This document shows, piece by piece, positions 43,103 through 50,057 of a DNA stretch of 64,000 nucleotides. The notes under the pieces were generated by a model. That model saw only the letters and a program-made list of their open reading frames with translations. It was not told the origin of the DNA and made no database searches. This DNA is from Nitrososphaeria archaeon (GTDB lineage: Archaea; Thermoproteota; Nitrososphaeria; Geothermarchaeales; JDFR-13), in NCBI GenBank assembly GCA_027078545.1, contig JALWXN010000004.1, forward strand, positions 206,737 through 270,736, given 5' to 3'. The position numbers were made by a program, and so were the translations under genes. Each line of letters opens with the position of its first letter. Within the stretch, counting starts at the first letter, position 1.

Positions 43103-43805
43103 GCTGAAAGTCTTCGGCTCCCCCAATATAGGCCTCTATCTAGCGGCTACTAACAGGTATTTCCTCTACCACTCCCAGATCCCTAGACATAAGGTGGAGA
43201 TGATCTCCAAGGAGTTGGATGTCGAGGGTATTCAGATACCCCTGATCGATACCGTGATAACCTCGCCCTTCCTGGTATGTAACAGTAATGGTGTCGTTGT
43301 GCCAGACCTGTTTGAAGAGTATGCGTATAGGGCGCTTAGGGAGGCTTTGGAGGCTAGGGGTGTCTCCCTAGGGGTTGTTGATCATAAGTATAATGCTCTT
43401 GGCAACACGATAGTGGCCAATGATAAGGGGGCTGTAGTCTCGCCAGTTATTCCTCTCCATATAAAGAGGCTGATAAGTGATGTCTTGGACGTGGAGGTAT
43501 CCACCTCTACTGTGGGGAGGTTCAGCTATACAGGCTCCCTAGTCGTGGTTAACAATAGGGCTGGCCTGGTGGCCCCAGTAATCCATGAGGATGAGAAGCT
43601 CCTCATGGAGGATGTGCTTGGTGTTAAGCTCTACGAGGGGACTGTCAACGGTGGTGTGGAGTTTATTAAACTAGGCCTTGTTGTTAATGATTATGGCGTG
43701 CTTGTGGGCGACTCGTCACAGGGTCCAGAGCTGATGAATATCTCCACAATATTCGAGGGTGTAGAGTATGTCCCTGGAGGAGAGGATATCGAGTCTAATC
43801 GTTGA
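43095..43805 (+). CDS. eif6: Translation initiation factor 6 (aIF6)
   Basis: A 236-residue aIF6 (pentein fold), anti-association factor on the 50S subunit. Repeats such as NSNGVVVPDLF, NDKGAVVSPVI, NNRAGLVAPVI and NDYGVLVGDS mark the five-fold pseudo-symmetry. SBDS at 3103 is its release factor. The C-terminus overlaps the prefoldin gene by 38 bases. Confidence 0.95.
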   Translation: MLRLKVFGSPNIGLYLAATNRYFLYHSQIPRHKVEMISKELDVEGIQIPLIDTVITSPFLVCNSNGVVVPDLFEEYAYRALREALEARGVSLGVVDHKYNALGNTIVANDKGAVVSPVIPLHIKRLISDVLDVEVSTSTVGRFSYTGSLVVVNNRAGLVAPVIHEDEKLLMEDVLGVKLYEGTVNGGVEFIKLGLVVNDYGVLVGDSSQGPELMNISTIFEGVEYVPGGEDIESNR

Positions 43806-44202
43806 GCAGAGGAATATAACTAGGATCATGGAGAGCCTCTACAACGAGGTGGTGACTCTACAGACCTCCCTCGAGGATAGGAGGAACGCCCTCCGCTTTC
43901 TTGAGAAGTATGGCTCTGTGGAGGAGGATATGGATGTTCTCTTCCCAGTCGGTGGCGGATTATATCTAAGGGCTGTTATACAGCCGAAGTCAAAGATATT
44001 CAGGTCTGTAGGTGCCGGTGTATATCTCACAGACGATGTCTCCAAGGTCATCGATGTTCTGAAGAAGAATATTGAGGATCTTGAGAAGGCTCTTGAGGAG
44101 AGGAATGAGTTGTTGGAGAGGTATAGGGCTAGGTATGACGAGATAACCGCCGAGTTGTCGGAGCTATATTTCAAGCTGCAGGGTGGGGAGAGGAGGAAGT
44201 AG
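43768..44202 (+). CDS. pfdA: Prefoldin alpha subunit (GimA)
   Basis: A 144-residue coiled coil-beta hairpin-coiled coil protein: helix 1 about 1-50, beta region VLFPVGGGLYLRAVI and GAGVYLTDDVSKVIDVL, helix 2 about 95-140. It passes unfolded chains to the thermosome. eL20 (LX), often found before it, is absent. Confidence 0.92.
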   Translation: MSLEERISSLIVEQRNITRIMESLYNEVVTLQTSLEDRRNALRFLEKYGSVEEDMDVLFPVGGGLYLRAVIQPKSKIFRSVGAGVYLTDDVSKVIDVLKKNIEDLEKALEERNELLERYRARYDEITAELSELYFKLQGGERRK

Positions 44203-44204
44203 GG

Positions 44205-45098
44205 GTGTTTAGGAATTTTAGGGAGGGTCTTAGGAGGATAGTTGATAAGGTTGGTTATACCGAGATAACCTTGGATAGGCTGGAGCGTTTCAGGGATGAT
44301 ATCCTCATGTTCCTACTCGAGAACGATGTGGCGTATGAGGCTGCTGAGCGGTTTATAGAGAGCTTCTTCGAGTATCTGCGGGGGGCTAGGGTCAAGAGGT
44401 TCAGCAATATGGGTGAAGTCGTCTTCAACCATATGAAGACATACTTACTGGAGACCTTCTCGGGACTCGAGTATGGAGACCTCTCAACCATGAGGGGTGG
44501 GGAGGGACCCCTAAAGATACTGGTCGTCGGGGTTAATGGGACGGGGAAGACTACGACCATCGCCAAGATGGCGTATAGATCTAGGCAGGCGGGGCTTAAG
44601 CCCCTACTAGTCTGTGCAGATACGTTTAGGGCTGGGGCGATCGAGCAGCTGAAGTTGCATGGAACCAGGGTCGGTGTGGATGTCTATGCCTCTGAATATG
44701 GTCATGACCCTGCCGCGGTTGCCTATGACGCTGTGCAGCATGCCGTGGCTAGGGGTTATGACCAGGTGATTATAGATACTGCGGGGAGGCAGCACTCGAA
44801 CGTGAATCTGATGGCCGAGTTGGCGAAGATACGCCGTGTCACGGAGCCAGACGTGACCCTACTTGTACTGGATGCGTTGACTGGGTCAGACGCTATTAGG
44901 CAGGCCGAGGAGTTTGATAGGGGGGTCGGTGTAGATACATATGTCTTTACGAAGGTGGATGCTGATGTCAAGGGGGGAGCTATCCTAACCACCGCCTTTG
45001 TGAATCCGAAGCCCATCGTATATCTCGGTGTTGGGCAGGGATACGGCGATTTAATACCTTTCAAGGCTAATCTATTCGTCGATCAGCTTTTCTCATGA
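44205..45098 (+). CDS. ftsY: Signal recognition particle receptor FtsY
   Basis: A 297-residue SRP GTPase: N helical bundle (about 1-90), G domain with GVNGTGKTTTIAKMA, DTFRAGAIEQL, DTAGRQ and TKVDAD. It starts with GTG two bases after prefoldin. A short N-terminus without an acidic A domain is usual in archaea. Confidence 0.95.
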   Translation: MFRNFREGLRRIVDKVGYTEITLDRLERFRDDILMFLLENDVAYEAAERFIESFFEYLRGARVKRFSNMGEVVFNHMKTYLLETFSGLEYGDLSTMRGGEGPLKILVVGVNGTGKTTTIAKMAYRSRQAGLKPLLVCADTFRAGAIEQLKLHGTRVGVDVYASEYGHDPAAVAYDAVQHAVARGYDQVIIDTAGRQHSNVNLMAELAKIRRVTEPDVTLLVLDALTGSDAIRQAEEFDRGVGVDTYVFTKVDADVKGGAILTTAFVNPKPIVYLGVGQGYGDLIPFKANLFVDQLFS

Positions 45099-45108
45099 GG
45101 GGGGATGT

Positions 45109-46029
45109 ATGCATCTACTCTCGATATGGGATCTGTCTAGGGAGGAGATCCTTAAGCTGGTCTTCCTGACTGAGGAGATAAAATATGGATATATCGATGT
45201 GGAGGGCGTCCTAGAGGGCTACACCATGGGCATGATCTTTGAGAAGCCGTCTACCAGGACTAGGGTCTCATTCGAGGTGGCTATGAACCAGCTTGGGGGT
45301 AGGGCTCTATACCTACCCACCTCAACGCTCCAGGTGAGTAGGGGTGAGTCTATAAAGGATACGGTTAAGGTGCTGGAGAGGTATGTCGACATATTGATGG
45401 CTAGGGTCTATAGGCATGAGACTCTTGAGGAGATGGCGGAGCATGCATCTATACCAGTTATAAACGGGTTATCCGACCGTGAGCATCCTGTACAGATAGT
45501 GTCGGACATGTTCACGATCTATGAGAGGTTTGGGAGGCTGTCGAGGCTTAAGATAGCGTTCATAGGGGATGGGGCTAATAATGTGGTTAGATCCCTTGTG
45601 ATCGCCTCTGCTATGCTTGGCCTCAACATGTATGTAGCGGCTCCTAGGGAGTATTGGCTCCCAGAGGAGGAGTTGGAGAGGGTGTCTAGACTGGCTAGTG
45701 AGAATGGAGGCGTGGTGAGATATACTGAGGATCCCTATGAGGCGGTTGAGGATGCGGATGTCGTCTATACAGACACCTTCGTATCTATGGGGATGGAGGA
45801 TGAGGCCACTAGGAGGCGCGAGCTCTTCCTTCCTAAGTACCAGGTGAATATGGACCTCATGTCACACGCCTCTCAGGACGCCGTCTTTATGCACTGCCTA
45901 CCGGCGCATAGGGGGGAGGAGGTGGTTGATGAGGTTATCGACTCTGAGTATAGCATCGTCTATGACCAGGCGGAGAATAGGCTCCATACGCAGAAGACCA
46001 TCATACTCTATCTCCTAGAGATGCTATAA
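45109..46029 (+). CDS. argF: Ornithine carbamoyltransferase
   Basis: A 306-residue transcarbamoylase: carbamoyl phosphate site STRTR, SMG loop (DTFVSMGME) for ornithine and catalytic HCLPAHRG. The usual HPCQ is HPVQ here. It makes citrulline for arginine synthesis. No other arginine gene is nearby, so it is isolated among translation genes. Confidence 0.92.
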   Translation: MHLLSIWDLSREEILKLVFLTEEIKYGYIDVEGVLEGYTMGMIFEKPSTRTRVSFEVAMNQLGGRALYLPTSTLQVSRGESIKDTVKVLERYVDILMARVYRHETLEEMAEHASIPVINGLSDREHPVQIVSDMFTIYERFGRLSRLKIAFIGDGANNVVRSLVIASAMLGLNMYVAAPREYWLPEEELERVSRLASENGGVVRYTEDPYEAVEDADVVYTDTFVSMGMEDEATRRRELFLPKYQVNMDLMSHASQDAVFMHCLPAHRGEEVVDEVIDSEYSIVYDQAENRLHTQKTIILYLLEML

Positions 46030-46043
46030 TCCCCCTAGGCATC

Positions 46044-46838
46044 ATGTCAAGGAAGTATCTCGTCGTCTATACAGATAGGGATGAGGCCAGCCTCAATCTC
46101 TACAGGGCTCTAGAGGAGGTTATGTATAGCCTGGAGGCCAGCATCGACATTGAGTATCTAAAGATTGATGACCACCCGATCTATGCAGATCATGTTGATG
46201 AGGTTATAGGAGTTAGGCCCAGCCTAGTAATATTCCTTTCTAGGCACAGCGCCAAGTCGGACACACCTACTATATCTGCCCATACCCCTGGGAATCCAGG
46301 TGATCAGAACCTCTATGGAGGGCTGCCCAGGTCGTTGCCAATGGCCTCTCCCTGCTTCATAGGGGGCTTCATAAGGAGGGCTTATCAAAACGTCGCTGTT
46401 AGTGGGCTCGACTATGTGGTGACCCTGGAGGTCACCCATCATGGTCCGACAGAATTGTCAGCTCCCGCGGCCTTCGTGGAGATTGGGCCTAGGCAGAGGA
46501 ACTGGAATGATTCCAGCGCTGCCTATGTGGTCGCCAAGTCTCTGGTGGAGACGTTTGAGTCGCTTGATGACCAGACGTGTATACGTGCTGTCGGGTTTGG
46601 AGGGCCCCACTATGCCCCTATATTCACGAGTATGATCCTCAAGTCTAACTATGGTTTCGGGCATATAATCTCTAAGTATGTCCTCGAATCCTGTGACGAG
46701 AATATTATAGAGATGGCTGTTGAGAGGAATGGGGGTGTCGATGTTGCAGTGGTGAACTGGAAGGGTTTGAAGGGCGGTGTCCGTCAATGTGTATATTCAA
46801 AGCTACAGGAGATGGGCTTGGAGACTCTCCGTGTCTAG
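46044..46838 (+). CDS. dtd2: D-aminoacyl-tRNA deacylase DTD2
   Basis: A 264-residue archaeal/plant-type DTD2 (GEK1) that removes D-amino acids from tRNA. Motifs FLSRHSAKSDTPTISAHTPGNPG, THHGPTE and GFGGPHYAPIFT match the family. It follows argF by 14 bases. Confidence 0.93.
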   Translation: MSRKYLVVYTDRDEASLNLYRALEEVMYSLEASIDIEYLKIDDHPIYADHVDEVIGVRPSLVIFLSRHSAKSDTPTISAHTPGNPGDQNLYGGLPRSLPMASPCFIGGFIRRAYQNVAVSGLDYVVTLEVTHHGPTELSAPAAFVEIGPRQRNWNDSSAAYVVAKSLVETFESLDDQTCIRAVGFGGPHYAPIFTSMILKSNYGFGHIISKYVLESCDENIIEMAVERNGGVDVAVVNWKGLKGGVRQCVYSKLQEMGLETLRV

Positions 46839-46899
46839 AGGCGGCGGCATTAATTATATTATCTAGGACTATTAGTAGATGGTGTAGAGGGGGGATACA

Positions 46900-47055
46900 A
46901 TGCTGGACAAGCTGATAAATACGTTGAAGCTGGCTCGTAAACCGAGTTTCACGGAGTTTAAGGAGTATAGTAAGCTTATACTCTTGGGTGTGGCCTTACT
47001 AGGCTCTATAGGATTCGTCATCTACATCGTCTTCGAGGTATTCATAGTCGTGTGA
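46900..47055 (+). CDS. secE: Protein translocase subunit SecE (Sec61 gamma)
   Basis: Missing from the track because it has only 51 residues. ATG 46900 opens an amphipathic N-terminal helix (KPSFTEFKEYSKL) followed by one membrane segment (LGVALLGSIGFVIYIVFEVF). Position just before spt5 is the classic secE place. An AT-rich TTAATTATATTAT lies about 45 bases upstream. Confidence 0.93.
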   Translation: MLDKLINTLKLARKPSFTEFKEYSKLILLGVALLGSIGFVIYIVFEVFIVV

Positions 47056-47070
47056 AGGTGGTGTCCAGGG

Positions 47071-47529
47071 GTGTCTGGGGAGACTGGTAAGAAAAGATTT
47101 TTCCTCGTGAAGACTGTGGGTGGTCAGGAGGAGGATGCTGCTAGGATAGCTGAGATGTATGTAAAGGCGTCCAACGGGAAGATAAAGATATACAGCATCA
47201 TCAAGCCACCCGCGTCCAAGGGTGAGTTGATTGTGGAGGCGGCTAGGTATACGGATGTATACAATGCTTTTGAGGGGATAAAGAGCTTTAAACGTATCCT
47301 CCCTGGCCTGGTCTCCTTCGAGGAGATTAAGGAGTTGTTGGCCGAGGAGGAAGAGGTGGAGCTAAATATTGGTGACGAGGTTGAGATAATCTCTGGGCCT
47401 TTCAAGGGTATGAAGGCTAGGGTTGTGAATATCAAGGATAAGGAGGAGATCGTTATCCATCTGAGCGACGCGTCCGCAGCCCCTATCCCAATTATATTAT
47501 CAAAGGACTATGTTAGAAAGATTAAGTGA
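47071..47529 (+). CDS. spt5: Transcription elongation factor Spt5 (NusG)
   Basis: A 152-residue NGN plus KOW protein: KRFFLVKTVGGQEEDAARI in the NGN domain (about 8-90) and GDEVEIISGPFKGMKARVVNI in the KOW domain. It clamps RNA polymerase together with Spt4. Starts with GTG 47071. Confidence 0.95.
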   Translation: MSGETGKKRFFLVKTVGGQEEDAARIAEMYVKASNGKIKIYSIIKPPASKGELIVEAARYTDVYNAFEGIKSFKRILPGLVSFEEIKELLAEEEEVELNIGDEVEIISGPFKGMKARVVNIKDKEEIVIHLSDASAAPIPIILSKDYVRKIK

Positions 47530-47541
47530 GGTGGTTGGGGT

Positions 47542-48045
47542 ATGGGTGATAAGAAGCAGGTTATAGAGGCCCTCGTCTCGGGAGGTGCGGCTACTGCAGG
47601 GCCTCCACTTGGGCCTCAGCTAGGCCCACTTGGTGTCAATGTGAAGGCTGTGGTGGATAAGATCAATGAGCTGACTGCGGACTTCAAGGGTATGAAGGTC
47701 CCTGTGAAGGTCATAGTTGATGTAGAGACTAAGGAGTTCGAGGTGGAGGTAGGTATTCCCACCGTCTCGGCACTCATAGCTAAGGAGGCTGGTATAGAGA
47801 AGGGTTCTAGTGAGCCTGGCAGGGTATTTGTGGGCAACCTGACTTTTGACCAGGTCCTCAAGATAAGTAGGATTATTAACCAGAAGATTGGGCTTGATAA
47901 CCTCAAGTCTGTTGCTCTCCAGGTTATTGGGACCTGTGTAAGTATGGGGGTTAAGGTGGATGGGAAGGATCCTAAGCAGGTTACTAGGGAGGTTAAGGAG
48001 GGTAAGTACGATAAATACTTTGAAGACGTAAGTATTGAGACTTAG
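47542..48045 (+). CDS. rpl11: Large ribosomal subunit protein uL11
   Basis: A 167-residue uL11 with SGGAATAGPPLGPQLGPLGVNVKAVVDKIN and the helical RNA-binding C-domain. It forms the stalk base with uL10. Follows spt5 by 12 bases. Confidence 0.96.
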   Translation: MGDKKQVIEALVSGGAATAGPPLGPQLGPLGVNVKAVVDKINELTADFKGMKVPVKVIVDVETKEFEVEVGIPTVSALIAKEAGIEKGSSEPGRVFVGNLTFDQVLKISRIINQKIGLDNLKSVALQVIGTCVSMGVKVDGKDPKQVTREVKEGKYDKYFEDVSIET

Positions 48046-48062
48046 TTGGGAGGTGTTGATAC

Positions 48063-48731
48063 ATGTCCCTATCTCTAAGGGCGGTCAAGGTTGTTGATGA
48101 GGAGGCTCTTAGGAAGGCTATAAAGGAGGCGCTTGAGAAGAGTAAGCCTAGACGTTTTAGACAGTCTGTAGATCTTATAGTCTCGCTCTCCGGCCTGGAT
48201 CTGAAGAAGCCGGAGAATAGGATTAGGGCTGCTATAAGGCTTCCCCACGGCCCCTCCAAGCCTAGGAAGATAGCTATGTTTGCCGAGGGTATAATGGCTC
48301 AGAAGGCTGAGGAGGCGGGGGTTGACAGGGTCATCAGTGAGAAGGAATTGTTGGAGCTCCAGGGCCAGAAGAGGGCTATAAAGAAGCTGGCTAATCAGTA
48401 TGACTTCTTCCTGGCGGAGCCTAAGATGATGGCTAATGTTGGTCGTGTAATGGGTTTCGCCCTTGGACCCCGTGGGAAGATCCCGCAGATCGTGCCTCCC
48501 AACGCTGATGTCAAGAGGATGGTCGAGGATCTCCGTAAATCGGTCCTGGTTAATGTGAGGAACAACCCTATGGTTCTAGTCTCTATTGGGCATGAGGAGA
48601 TGGATATTGACCAGCTTGTCGAGAATGCGAAGGCCTTCTTGGAGGCCCTTTCCTCAAAGCTTCCCGAGAAGGCTGTGATAGACAGGATATATGTGAAGAC
48701 TACTATGGGCCCGGCTGTGAGGGTTATCTAG
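48063..48731 (+). CDS. rpl1: Large ribosomal subunit protein uL1
   Basis: A 222-residue uL1 with RRFRQSVDLIVSLSGLDLKKPENRI and the MGFALGPRGKIPQIVPPNADV motif. L1 stalk protein and, in other archaea, a translational repressor of its own operon; no operator was identified here. Confidence 0.95.
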   Translation: MSLSLRAVKVVDEEALRKAIKEALEKSKPRRFRQSVDLIVSLSGLDLKKPENRIRAAIRLPHGPSKPRKIAMFAEGIMAQKAEEAGVDRVISEKELLELQGQKRAIKKLANQYDFFLAEPKMMANVGRVMGFALGPRGKIPQIVPPNADVKRMVEDLRKSVLVNVRNNPMVLVSIGHEEMDIDQLVENAKAFLEALSSKLPEKAVIDRIYVKTTMGPAVRVI

Positions 48732-48746
48732 CGGGGTGTATATGGG

Positions 48747-49625
48747 ATGAGTGTGGCTGCTAAGAGGGAGAGGAGGATCCCTGAGAAGAAGGTTAGGATG
48801 AGGAAGGAGTTTGAGGAGCTGCTTAGGAATAACCGCTACCTACTTGTTGTCGATGCGTATAGGCTGAAGGCCTCTATGGCTAATGAGGTTAGGAGGCTCC
48901 AGCCGAAGCTGGGCTTCAGGATGAAGGGCGGTAAGATGAGGGTTTTGTTGAAGGCTATTGAGAATGTCTATCCGGAGGCTGCTAAGGAGCTTGCCGATAA
49001 GCTTAGTGGCCAGCTGCTATTCATCTTCACCAATGAGAATCCCTTCAGGATAGCGTATGAGCTGGATAAGTTTGAGGTGGCTATGGAGGCCTCTCCGGGT
49101 GACATAGCACCTGAGGACATCATCATACCGGAGGGTAACACTGGTATCCCTCCAGGGCCGGTGATAGGTGTCTTCTCGGCCCTGAGCATCCCGACTAAGA
49201 TCGTGGCCGGGAGCATCTATGTGGCTAAGGATGTCTTGGTTGCTAAGAAGGGTGATAAGATCTCACCCAACTTGGCCAATATACTCTCGAAGCTCGGTAT
49301 AAAGCCTATCAAGTCCAAGGTCTCGATAAAGTTTGCCTATGACTTCGTGGATAACATATTGATACCTAGGGAGCTGCTGATACCCGATATAGAGGCTATC
49401 AAGAGTGATATTGAGAAGGCTGCTCTCAATGCGTTTAAGCTGGCTATGGAGATAGAGTACATCACTAGGAGGACTATAGAGCCACTCCTACTAATGGCTA
49501 TGAATAGGGCTAGGGCGTTGGCTGTCGAGGCTGAGTACATCGACAAGTCTACTATAGAGTACCTCATCACCATGGCTGTGGCCAGGGCTAATAGGCTAGC
49601 CTCGGAGGCTGGTATCGGTGAATAG
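48747..49625 (+). CDS. rpl10: Stalk base protein uL10 (P0) lacking the acidic C-terminal tail
   Basis: A 292-residue archaeal P0: RNA-binding domain, inserted domain with TGIPPGPVIGVFSAL, and the C-terminal spine helices that carry L12 dimers. It ends AGIGE, whereas archaeal P0 proteins usually continue for about 40 residues with a Glu/Lys-rich hinge and a GLxxLF-type end. No acidic coding sequence follows before L12 in any frame. Confidence 0.93.
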   Translation: MSVAAKRERRIPEKKVRMRKEFEELLRNNRYLLVVDAYRLKASMANEVRRLQPKLGFRMKGGKMRVLLKAIENVYPEAAKELADKLSGQLLFIFTNENPFRIAYELDKFEVAMEASPGDIAPEDIIIPEGNTGIPPGPVIGVFSALSIPTKIVAGSIYVAKDVLVAKKGDKISPNLANILSKLGIKPIKSKVSIKFAYDFVDNILIPRELLIPDIEAIKSDIEKAALNAFKLAMEIEYITRRTIEPLLLMAMNRARALAVEAEYIDKSTIEYLITMAVARANRLASEAGIGE

Positions 49626-49628
49626 CAT

Positions 49629-49639
49629 ATTTATATAGC
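49629..49639 (+). promoter_or_regulatory. TATA-like element before rpl12
   Basis: TATTTATATAG lies about 45 bases before the L12 ATG in a 55-base gap. An extra promoter for L12 would fit its need for several copies per ribosome. GGAGGGATCC supplies the ribosome-binding site. Confidence 0.5.
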
Positions 49640-49680
49640 GACTCCCAAGTCTAATTATAAGGTAAAGGAGGGATCCAGCC

Positions 49681-49995
49681 ATGAAATACATATATGCAGC
49701 CCTGCTTCTACACGACGCTGGGAAGGAGATTAATGAGGAGAACCTTAGCAAGATATTCAAGGCTATAGGGGAGGATCCCGACGAGGCTAAGATAAAGAGT
49801 CTGGTTGCTTCGCTGGAGGGTATAAATATAGACGAGGTCTTGGAGAAGGCTGTGGCTATGCCTGTGGCAGCGCCTGCGGCTCCAGCACCTGCTGAGCAGC
49901 CGGCCGAGGAGGAGAAGAAGGAGGAGAAGCCTGCGGAGGAGGAGAAGGAGGAGGAAGAGGAGTCCTTCGAGGGTCTCAGCGCCCTCTTCGGCTAG
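49681..49995 (+). CDS. rpl12: Ribosomal stalk protein P1/aL12
   Basis: A 104-residue archaeal L12: helical dimerisation domain (1-60), Ala/Pro hinge, Glu/Lys-rich stretch and the [11 protein letters not shown] terminus that contacts elongation factors. Unlike P0 here, the tail is complete. Confidence 0.96.
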   Translation: MKYIYAALLLHDAGKEINEENLSKIFKAIGEDPDEAKIKSLVASLEGINIDEVLEKAVAMPVAAPAAPAPAEQPAEEEKKEEKPAEEEKEEEEESFEGLSALFG

Positions 49996-50057
49996 CCCAC
50001 CCACCACACTAATTTTTCCCTCATACTCCCTACATACCTTTTATTGGTGGGCTGCCT

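Noticed and set aside
49626-49680. Programmed frameshift restoring the P0 acidic tail
   Set aside because: No Glu/Lys-rich coding potential in any frame before the L12 start.
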